Below are positions 7,171 to 12,060 of a DNA stretch of 12,060 nucleotides, one piece after another. The stretch's first letter is position 1, and each line of letters opens with the position of its first letter. Source of the stretch: Parvularculaceae bacterium UBA4496 (GTDB lineage: Bacteria > Pseudomonadota > Alphaproteobacteria > Caulobacterales > Parvularculaceae); contig DGNI01000055.1 of NCBI GenBank assembly GCA_002388885.1, positions 679-12,738 on the forward strand, in the 5' to 3' direction. The position numbers and the translations under genes were made by a program. The notes beneath the pieces are model-generated. The model made no database searches. It worked only from the letters and a program-made list of their open reading frames with translations, and had not been told where the DNA came from.

Positions 7171-7480
7171 GGCTTGGGGGACCGCGCGGACGGGCGGCGC
7201 GGATGGTAAGGAGGGCCCGTTCAGATTGCGTGACCTGATCGGCTGCGCGCCAGACGGTCACGGAAAGCATGACGATGACAGCAGCAGTCGCCACGGCTTT
7301 GTCTACTTGCGGGGCGGCTAGCGAGAGAACGCAAACCTGTCCGCCGTGTTCATGCGGGCCGTCGCCATATTTGGCGGCATGAGCGGAAACAAGGATTTGG
7401 GATAGCGCAAAAGCAACGACCGCGGCGATCAACGCCGCGCCGATTTTAGTGCGCCAGTTCAAATTCCCAGCTTTGGGCAT
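7166..7480 (-). CDS. small two-span membrane protein with His/Cys segment, zinc-locus partner
   Basis: The 104-residue protein has hydrophobic spans at about 12-31 and 62-77. Between them lies HAAKYGDGPHEHGGQVC (34-50), with H34, H43, H45 and C50 placed to bind a metal. I do not recognise a defined family with certainty; it resembles the small His/Cys membrane proteins (DUF2946-like) often found beside metal TonB receptors. The ATG at 7480 has GGAG 6 bases upstream. An in-frame TTG at 7495 is possible but lies at the ribosome site itself. It ends 70 bases before the znuD-like start on the same strand and probably shares its transcript. By inference it helps handle or sense zinc in the periplasm. 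Confidence 0.7.
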   Translation of the reverse strand: MPKAGNLNWRTKIGAALIAAVVAFALSQILVSAHAAKYGDGPHEHGGQVCVLSLAAPQVDKAVATAAVIVMLSVTVWRAADQVTQSERALLTIRAARPRGPPSR

Positions 7481-7513
7481 CCCGTCTCCAGACAAGCCGC
7501 ATCAGGCCAAGGC

Positions 7514-7526
7514 GTTATAATCTCAC
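7514..7526. promoter_or_regulatory. Zur-box-like sequence
   Basis: GTTATAATCTCAC matches the enterobacterial Zur core GTTATAnTATAAC, as I remember it, at all but two positions. It covers the candidate -10 element of the promoter at 7517-7545 and lies 34 bases upstream of the small membrane protein gene, where a zinc-responsive repressor would act. The match to the alphaproteobacterial consensus was not tested. Confidence 0.35.
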
Positions 7527-7545
7527 ATTCGGGACGGGGTGTCTA
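7517..7545 (-). promoter_or_regulatory. candidate promoter for the small membrane protein–znuD operon
   Basis: Read on the minus strand, TAGACA (7545-7540) and GATTAT (7522-7517) are 17 bases apart, five and four matches to the sigma70 hexamers. The implied transcript start lies about 30 bases before the ATG at 7480. The -10 element overlaps the Zur-like box. Confidence 0.35.
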
Positions 7546-7552
7546 TAAACGG

Positions 7553-7759
7553 TTAACGCGGCTCGTCTCCGTCAGGGCCCGCGCCGTCGCTTTCGTCTTC
7601 CTGCGCCGGGATGGCGTACCGCCCGCTCAGCCAACGATGGAGGTCTACATCTGCGCAGCGTTTTGAACAAAACGGCGCGTATTCAGCCATCGCCTTCTTG
7701 TCACAAATCGGACATGCCGCCGAATTTTTTGCTGCGTTGTCATTGCTCGCTGAGGTCAA
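7553..7759 (-). CDS. yacG: DNA gyrase inhibitor YacG (zinc-binding DUF329)
   Basis: The 68-residue protein has the YacG zinc site CPIC (16-19) and CSKRC (31-35), pattern C-x2-C-x11-C-x3-C, followed by the signature ADVDLHRWLSGRYAIP and an acidic tail. In E. coli YacG binds GyrB and blocks gyrase activity. No ATG is available. I chose TTG at 7759 because GAGGAG lies 7 bases upstream; TTG at 7774 is in the same frame but has no comparable site. The start overlaps the last 20 bases of the RNase E/G gene, so translation is probably coupled. This is the standard downstream neighbour of infA–maf–RNase E/G in alphaproteobacteria. Confidence 0.9.
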   Translation of the reverse strand: MTSASNDNAAKNSAACPICDKKAMAEYAPFCSKRCADVDLHRWLSGRYAIPAQEDESDGAGPDGDEPR

Positions 7760-8909
7760 AAGAACACTCCTCAAGTTTCTTCACGACTAGATAATCTGTG
7801 CGCGCGCCGTATTTTTCATGCAGCCGGTCACGCCAGGCATTTTTGCCATCCATATACTCGCCAAGTCGAGCGCCCATAGCAAGACGCAACCGGGCGGAGG
7901 GTTGCGCGCGCAAACGATGCTCCAGCGCACGCATCGCCGCTTTTGCTTTCGCTTCCAGCGTGAACTTACGTCCCGGTACTGGCGTGGTATTTTCTTGTTC
8001 CGAAAAACGATCAAGCAACGACCATGTCCGCCGCGGCAACGTAAAGCTGAAAAGACCGGATTTTGAAAAACTTTGCGCTTTCACGCCGTCAAGGCGGGCC
8101 AACTGCGTTTTCAAAAATTCGGTGAAGCGTTGGCGCTGCGTATTGCCCGACAGGTTCGGGAAATCAATCACTACGTGCCCGCCGATATTCCTCAAGCTGA
8201 TTTGCCGGACCGCTTCCCTTGCTGCCGCCAGAGCCACTTTTTCCCGGAGGCGTGCAGATGAAGCAGCCGCGAGATCTGACGTATCAACATCAATTGCTGT
8301 CAGCGCTTGTGCCTCATCAATGACAATGCGCCCGCCGCCATCAAGCAGCACATTCCTGCCGAAAGCAGACGCTAACGCTTCGCTTGCGCCAGACTTTTCG
8401 AACAAATTACCGGCTGCATCATGCGCAACATTTGGAAAACCGGCGCCGTCAAGCAGGCTTCTGGCGCCGCCGTCATCAATAATGATCTCATCCGCCGCAC
8501 GCCCAAAGGCTTCCACTGCTTCCAGCGCCGGATCAGGGACAGGCGGCAAACGCCCGGCTTGTTGTATCGTCACGTCCGCACTGACAAATCTGACGACAGC
8601 CCCCTTGTTCTGGCGCGGCGGCGCCGTGACCTCGATCTCGATCAAGGCGCCGTCCGTCAAATGCACTTCGTTCGTTGCTTTCAACGGCAGAAAAGCCGCC
8701 TTGCTGTCGCCGATATCAACAAAGGCTGCCTTGAGGCTTTTATCGATCGCCGTTATGCGCCCGGCGAACCGCCGTCCCGAAATAATCGCGCCATCCTCCG
8801 CCTCATCGCCGCGCGCCGGGCCGAACCAGAATTTCCAGACTCCATTGTCATTGATGAGCGCGGCGCGCGTTTCAGCAACGCCACACTCTATCAATATACG
8901 CACCGTCAT
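7740..8909 (-). CDS. ribonuclease E/G family protein, short form
   Basis: The 389-residue protein carries an S1-like domain (about 46-108; FAGRITAIDKSLKAAFVDIG) and the RNase E/G catalytic region. GGGRIVIDEAQALTAIDVDT (191-210) places D207 at the E. coli D303 position, and GGHVVIDF (243-250) places D249 at D346. These aspartates hold the magnesium for single-strand RNA cleavage. After GLFSFTLPRR, where RNase E and G have the zinc-link CPxC motif, there is no cysteine pair. The chain ends about 90 residues later instead of reaching the usual ~480-490 of RNase G. It is probably the minor RNase G-like paralogue of this operon, with the full RNase E encoded elsewhere. The ATG at 8909 overlaps the maf stop (ATGA). 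The function in rRNA or mRNA processing is inferred. Confidence 0.88.
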   Translation of the reverse strand: MTVRILIECGVAETRAALINDNGVWKFWFGPARGDEAEDGAIISGRRFAGRITAIDKSLKAAFVDIGDSKAAFLPLKATNEVHLTDGALIEIEVTAPPRQNKGAVVRFVSADVTIQQAGRLPPVPDPALEAVEAFGRAADEIIIDDGGARSLLDGAGFPNVAHDAAGNLFEKSGASEALASAFGRNVLLDGGGRIVIDEAQALTAIDVDTSDLAAASSARLREKVALAAAREAVRQISLRNIGGHVVIDFPNLSGNTQRQRFTEFLKTQLARLDGVKAQSFSKSGLFSFTLPRRTWSLLDRFSEQENTTPVPGRKFTLEAKAKAAMRALEHRLRAQPSARLRLAMGARLGEYMDGKNAWRDRLHEKYGARTDYLVVKKLEECSFDLSEQ

Positions 8910-9484
8910 TTTCGCCACCCGGCGCCAGTCAACAGATTTGCGGTTTCATAAAGAGGCAGACCGACAACATTCGAATGAGAACCAATCAGCTGCACGATGT
9001 GTTTTGCAAACAAGCCCTGGATTGCATAACCGCCTGCTTTGCCGCGCCACTCATCACAAGCGATGTATTCATCTACCGCTTTGGCATCGAGAACACGCAC
9101 TTTTACACGCGTTTCGGAAATTCTTGATGTGCCCGAACCATCCGGCTTCACGAGCGCCACGCCGGAATAAACCCGGTGGCTTCTTCCGGAAATCAACCAG
9201 AGGCAATCGCGGGCTGTCTGCTCGTCTTCGGCTTTCGGCAATATGCGCCGGCCCACGGCCACGGCGGTGTCCGAACCCAAGACAAAGGATTGCGGATTTT
9301 GCCTCGCCACATGCAGGGCTTTTTCCTTCGCGAGACGTAAAACATACGCGTCGGGCTTTTCGCCCTTCAATTCCGCCTCGTCGATATCAGCAGGAATGAT
9401 CCGATCAGGCGTTACGCCGATCAATTCCAGGAGCGCTTTGCGTCTGGGGCTCTGGCTGGCGAGAATGAGCGGCGGAGCGGACAC
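8906..9484 (-). CDS. maf: Maf family nucleotide pyrophosphatase
   Basis: The 192-residue protein has the Maf signatures: SQSPRRKALLELIG (10-23), GSDTAV (70-75, with the likely catalytic Asp72), LISGRSHRVYSGVALV (98-112) and GKAGGYAIQG (147-156), plus GLPLYET near the end. Maf proteins hydrolyse non-canonical or pyrimidine nucleoside triphosphates to the monophosphate, removing modified nucleotides from the pool. The motif set looks more like the dTTP/UTP (YhdE) branch, though I cannot settle that by eye. Translation starts at GTG 9484, 10 bases after infA, with only a weak ribosome site, so it probably depends on infA translation. The stop overlaps the RNase E/G start as ATGA. Confidence 0.92.
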   Translation of the reverse strand: MSAPPLILASQSPRRKALLELIGVTPDRIIPADIDEAELKGEKPDAYVLRLAKEKALHVARQNPQSFVLGSDTAVAVGRRILPKAEDEQTARDCLWLISGRSHRVYSGVALVKPDGSGTSRISETRVKVRVLDAKAVDEYIACDEWRGKAGGYAIQGLFAKHIVQLIGSHSNVVGLPLYETANLLTGAGWRK

Positions 9485-9494
9485 CGGGCCCGGA

Positions 9495-9713
9495 TTATTT
9501 GAAACGATAAGTGATGCGGCCCTTGGTGAGGTCGTAAGGCGTCATCTCGACGAGCACCTTGTCGCCCGCCAGAACGCGAATGCGGTTTTTGCGCATCTTG
9601 CCCGCCGTATGGGCAATGATCTCATGATCATTCTCGAGCTTCACCCGGAAGGTCGCATTGGGAAGCAGCTCCTCCACGGTGCCCTCAAACTCGAGCAATT
9701 CTTCTTTCGCCAT
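9495..9713 (-). CDS. infA: translation initiation factor IF-1
   Basis: The 72-residue S1/OB-fold protein matches IF-1 along its full length: [19 protein letters not shown], then [19 protein letters not shown] (22-40), [17 protein letters not shown] and [14 protein letters not shown]-1 occupies the 30S A site during initiation. GAGGAG lies just before the ATG at 9713. It heads the tight infA–maf–RNase–yacG group and follows a 103-base gap containing a GC-rich stem. Confidence 0.98.
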   Translation of the reverse strand: MAKEELLEFEGTVEELLPNATFRVKLENDHEIIAHTAGKMRKNRIRVLAGDKVLVEMTPYDLTKGRITYRFK

Positions 9714-9741
9714 TCGCTCCTCAGACCATGCTTCTTCGTTC

Positions 9742-9792
9742 AGGCGCAGCCGCCCGCGCCCGATGCGGCGGGAACATGGTTGGCTGCGGCCT
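9742..9792. repeat. GC-rich stem-loop upstream of infA
   Basis: Outer arms GCAGCC and GGCTGC (within 9742-9751 and 9782-9792, extending to AGGC/GCCT with one bulged base) enclose inner arms CCCGC (9753-9757) and GCGGG (9768-9772). No T-run follows on either strand, so it is not a standard terminator. It could be a 5' leader structure of infA mRNA or a processing or attenuation site between the phosphatase gene and infA. Confidence 0.5.
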
Positions 9793-9816
9793 GAAAATCA
9801 AGGCTTTTGACGGGGA

Positions 9817-10224
9817 TCATGAAAATCGCTTGCGGAGCTTTTCATTGAGATTGTCCCGAACCCCGCGATAGGCGGCGATTATGGCCTCACGGCCGCCCCG
9901 TTCTTCCGAAGGGTTTTCGGTATCCCAGAATTCAATAGCCTCACGAGGCAGATGCCGCCGCGCCTCCGCCGCCGCCTCCGGCGTCAGCGCGATAACAATA
10001 TCGAATTTGGACATATCGACATCATTCAGGGTCTTCGGTTCATGATCATGCATGGCGACGCCGAGCTCGCTCATGACGATTTCAACGAACGGGTCGAGCC
10101 CGCCCTCATACACCCCGGCGGAGTCCACCTTGAGCTTGTCGCCGGCCTGAAGCCGCAAAAGCGCCGCCGCCATGGGCGAGCGCACGGAATTCATATTGCA
10201 GGCGAAGAGCACGGATTTTGTCAT
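9817..10224 (-). CDS. low-molecular-weight phosphotyrosine phosphatase family protein
   Basis: The 135-residue protein starts MTKSVLFACNMNSVRSPMAA; C9-x5-R15-S is the phosphate-binding P-loop of low-Mr tyrosine phosphatases and arsenate reductases. DSAGVYEGGLDP follows at 34-45. The general-acid region reads FWDTENPS (99-106), with D101 the probable acid, in place of the usual Asp-Pro. The further cysteines of thioredoxin-linked ArsC are absent, so a protein or small-molecule phosphatase is more likely than arsenate reduction. It starts 19 bases after the UPF0262 gene, with GGAGAA about 11 bases before the ATG. The UPF0262–phosphatase–infA order recurs in alphaproteobacteria; the substrate is unknown. 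Confidence 0.88.
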   Translation of the reverse strand: MTKSVLFACNMNSVRSPMAAALLRLQAGDKLKVDSAGVYEGGLDPFVEIVMSELGVAMHDHEPKTLNDVDMSKFDIVIALTPEAAAEARRHLPREAIEFWDTENPSEERGGREAIIAAYRGVRDNLNEKLRKRFS

Positions 10225-10243
10225 GTGTTTTGGTTCTCCGTTC

Positions 10244-10732
10244 TCAGCGCATGTGAAAGCTGCAGATCAGCGTGAACAGACGCCGCGCCGTATTTGAGTC
10301 GAGTTCGATTTTGTCTTTCAGGCGTTCCTGCAGGATTTCCGAACCCTCATTGTGCATGCCGCGGCGCGCCATATCGATGGTCTCAATCTGCGCCGGCGCG
10401 GCATTGCGAATGGCGTCGTAATAACTCTCGCACAGCATGAAGTAATCTTTGATGATCTTGCGGAACGGCGTCATCGACAAATGCACCTGCCCCAGCGCCT
10501 CTCCGCCGGTGCGGCGTACGTCGAACACCAGACGGCGTTCGACATTGGAGAGATAAAGCTCAAACGGCCCCTCGCCGGCGCCGATAGGTTTGAAATAATT
10601 CTCTTCCAGAAGATCGTAGATCGCGACCTTGCGTTCATGTTCGATATCGGCGGTGGCGGGCGCAAGCGAACGCTCGTCAAGATCAATCTTGGCGATACGA
10701 TAGCAGGCTTGTTTTTCTTCCTCGTCCGCCAT
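10244..10732 (-). CDS. UPF0262 family protein
   Basis: The 162-residue soluble protein has the UPF0262 pattern: an N-terminal ARIxxIxLDE-type strand (here YRIAKIDLDERSLAPA), IEHERKVAIYDLLEENYF, PYxLxLS-like FELYLSNVERRLVFDVR and the region MTPFRKIIKDYFMLCESYYDAI, then DMARRGMHNEGSEIL and a helical end. The family is essentially alphaproteobacterial and has no known function. The ATG at 10732 follows GGGAAAG; a TTG one codon earlier is less likely. It is the first gene of the minus-strand block and is transcribed away from the DUF481 gene. Confidence 0.88.
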   Translation of the reverse strand: MADEEEKQACYRIAKIDLDERSLAPATADIEHERKVAIYDLLEENYFKPIGAGEGPFELYLSNVERRLVFDVRRTGGEALGQVHLSMTPFRKIIKDYFMLCESYYDAIRNAAPAQIETIDMARRGMHNEGSEILQERLKDKIELDSNTARRLFTLICSFHMR

Positions 10733-10868
10733 CAACTTTCCCGAATCGGCCAGCTCTTACATAGCCGGGCAATCCCATGCCGTCACGGGTTTCGCTGCTG
10801 TTTAGCGCCCGTCATCGAATCACGGAACTTAACCTTCCCTAAACCGTTTGTGTCGAGTGAGTGCGTTT

Positions 10869-11816
10869 ATGACGTCGAAATATTTCTTATCCGCCGCCGC
10901 CTTTGCTTTTGCCGCCAACTCAGCCGGTTCAGCCGAGGAGCGTCAGGAAATCCCAGACATTGCGCGGGCGATGCTGAAGGTCGCCCATGACAGCGGCGAT
11001 CCCGCAGAAATCAGGGCGGTGGCCAAGGCGGTCAAGGCGGTGTTCCCTGATTATGAGGCCGCCATCGCCGCGGACGCCAATGCAAAGGTTGCGGCGCTCG
11101 AGCCAGCCCAAGAAGAGAATTTTGCAGACGCACCCAGGACTGGCCCCAAACAAAAACATGGTCTGTTCGCCCTCTCGCCATGGGACGGAAAGGTCAGCGC
11201 CTCTGGCGTGCTCTCATCGGGCAATTCGGAAAACGCCGCGGTCGGCGTCGCTATCGACGCGGCGCGCACCGCCGGCGCGTGGAAACACAATTTCAAGGGC
11301 TATTTAGATCTTGGTGAGTCGAACGGCGTCACCAATCAAAAACGCTGGGGCGCATCCTACAAGCTCGACTATAATTTCGGCGAGCGGACATACGCCTATG
11401 GACGCGTGTCCTACGACGAAGACCAGTTCTCCGGTTTCGACTACCGCCTGTTCGGTGGCGCTGGCCTCGGCCACTATCTCTTCAAGGGCGAACCGTTCTC
11501 ATGGAAAGTCGAAGGCGGCCCCGGTTATCGCTTTTCGCCGGTCTCGGGTACGACCATGGAAGAAAATGAATTCGCCGTTTATGCGGCGACGGAAATCGAT
11601 TGGCTGATCCGCCAAGGCGTGAAGTTCGATCAGGACGTCAACATCACCTGGACATCGCCGACAACGTCGATCCAGTCAGTGACGGCGCTGACAACGCAAA
11701 TCTGGGGCGATATCTCGACCGGGCTTTCCTTCGAATACCGTTATGAAACCGATCCGCCCATGGGCCGCAAAAACACCGACACCATCGCCAAGGCGTCGCT
11801 GATCTACGGGTTTTGA
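10869..11816 (+). CDS. DUF481 (YdiY-like) outer-membrane beta-barrel protein
   Basis: The 315-residue protein has a signal peptide (1-22, MTSKYFLSAAAFAFAANSAG) and an Ala-rich helical segment (about 26-78). From residue 107 it has the DUF481 barrel: WDGKVSASGVLSSGNS, alternating aromatic strands such as YKLDYNFGERTYAYGRVSYD and a final strand AKASLIYGF with the C-terminal Phe recognised by the BAM complex. Relatives are annotated salt-induced outer-membrane proteins; no transport or binding function is established. The ATG at 10869 follows GAGTGAG and starts at the signal peptide; an in-frame TTG 7 codons earlier is less suitable. The gene diverges from the UPF0262 gene, with a 136-base shared upstream region containing a near-CtrA motif (10829-10844). 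Confidence 0.88.
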   Translation: MTSKYFLSAAAFAFAANSAGSAEERQEIPDIARAMLKVAHDSGDPAEIRAVAKAVKAVFPDYEAAIAADANAKVAALEPAQEENFADAPRTGPKQKHGLFALSPWDGKVSASGVLSSGNSENAAVGVAIDAARTAGAWKHNFKGYLDLGESNGVTNQKRWGASYKLDYNFGERTYAYGRVSYDEDQFSGFDYRLFGGAGLGHYLFKGEPFSWKVEGGPGYRFSPVSGTTMEENEFAVYAATEIDWLIRQGVKFDQDVNITWTSPTTSIQSVTALTTQIWGDISTGLSFEYRYETDPPMGRKNTDTIAKASLIYGF

Positions 11817-11863
11817 CCAGAACAGTTGAGCCTGTCGGGCTGCTGGCTTACATACCCGCCATT

Positions 11864-12060
11864 ATGCCCGGAATCGTTGTTGCTGCATTTTACAGATTCA
11901 CGTCCCTGCCGGATTTTGCGGACTATCAGGCGCCATTGCGCGAAACCGCCGAGGCAGGAGACGTGCGCGGCACGATTCTGCTGGCGCCCGAAGGGTTCAA
12001 CGGCACGGTCGCCGGATCTCGGGACGGTGTTGACGCCCTGCTCATGCATCTGAAATCTCT
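11864..12060 (+). CDS. trhO: tRNA uridine-34 hydroxylase TrhO (rhodanese family), 5' part
   Basis: The 65 codons present read MPGIVVAAFYRFTSLPDF, then APLRETAEAGDVRGTILLAP, EGFNGTVAGSRDGVDALL. This is the N-terminal domain of TrhO/YceA (UPF0176), which uses oxygen to make 5-hydroxyuridine at wobble position 34 of tRNA. The signature VRGTILLAPEGFNGTVAG is well conserved. The catalytic rhodanese domain with its cysteine lies beyond the window. The start ATG at 11864 gives the normal N-terminus, but no good ribosome site is visible. It begins 47 bases after the DUF481 stop on the same strand, with no terminator in between, so co-transcription is possible. Confidence 0.88.
   Translation, partial: MPGIVVAAFYRFTSLPDFADYQAPLRETAEAGDVRGTILLAPEGFNGTVAGSRDGVDALLMHLKS

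Noticed and set aside
7798..9399. 533-codon open frame on the plus strand opposite RNase E/G and maf
   Set aside because: It is fully antisense to two clearly recognised genes; its translation is low-complexity Ala/Arg/Ser/Pro with no domain. GC-rich codon use opens the opposite frame.
10777..10842. 21-codon ATG frame in the divergent region before the DUF481 gene
   Set aside because: No ribosome site and no leader-peptide features such as codon runs.
11817..11863. Short stem (AGCC/GGCT) between the DUF481 gene and trhO as a terminator
   Set aside because: The stem is only about four base pairs and lacks a T-run.

Overview
The window looks like ordinary chromosome from an alphaproteobacterium. 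The evidence is the block UPF0262 – low-Mr phosphatase – infA – maf – RNase E/G – yacG, typical of that class, together with GC-rich codon use and frequent TTG/GTG starts. An affiliation near Parvularculales/Hyphomonadales is only an impression. No phage, IS element, CRISPR array, tRNA or rRNA was seen. Coding density is very high; no gene-free stretch exceeds about 200 bases.

Layout. (1) Positions 1-2228, minus strand: a signal-peptide TPR protein, translationally coupled (TTGA overlap) to a short threonine-synthase-type PLP enzyme, then a 43-residue single-span membrane protein, then the 5' part of a Vat/CatB-type hexapeptide acetyltransferase cut by the window edge. (2) Positions 2369-4188, plus strand: a TAATG-coupled pair, 3-hydroxybutyrate dehydrogenase and a patatin-like hydrolase, diverging from the TPR gene. 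(3) Positions 4389-4946, plus strand: a secreted, probably lipid-anchored EF-hand protein. It converges on the next gene and shares a strong bidirectional terminator with it. (4) Positions 4999-7480, minus strand: a ZnuD-type TonB-dependent zinc receptor preceded by a small two-span His/Cys protein; the upstream promoter overlaps a Zur-like box. (5) Positions 7553-10732, minus strand: the conserved housekeeping block (UPF0262, low-Mr phosphatase, infA, maf, RNase E/G, yacG) with overlapping or nearly touching genes. (6) Positions 10869-12060, plus strand: a DUF481 outer-membrane beta-barrel protein and the 5' end of trhO (tRNA U34 hydroxylase).

How the genes may work together. The best-supported local system is zinc acquisition: small His/Cys membrane protein plus ZnuD-like receptor, plausibly under Zur control. 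BdhA plus patatin may form a storage-lipid (PHB) or ketone-body mobilising pair. The RNase E/G, YacG, IF-1 and Maf genes are growth-linked housekeeping functions. Nothing in the window amounts to a clearly undescribed system. The most worthwhile leads are the zinc locus and its candidate operators, the compact RNase E/G without its zinc-link cysteines, and the coupled bdhA–patatin pair.
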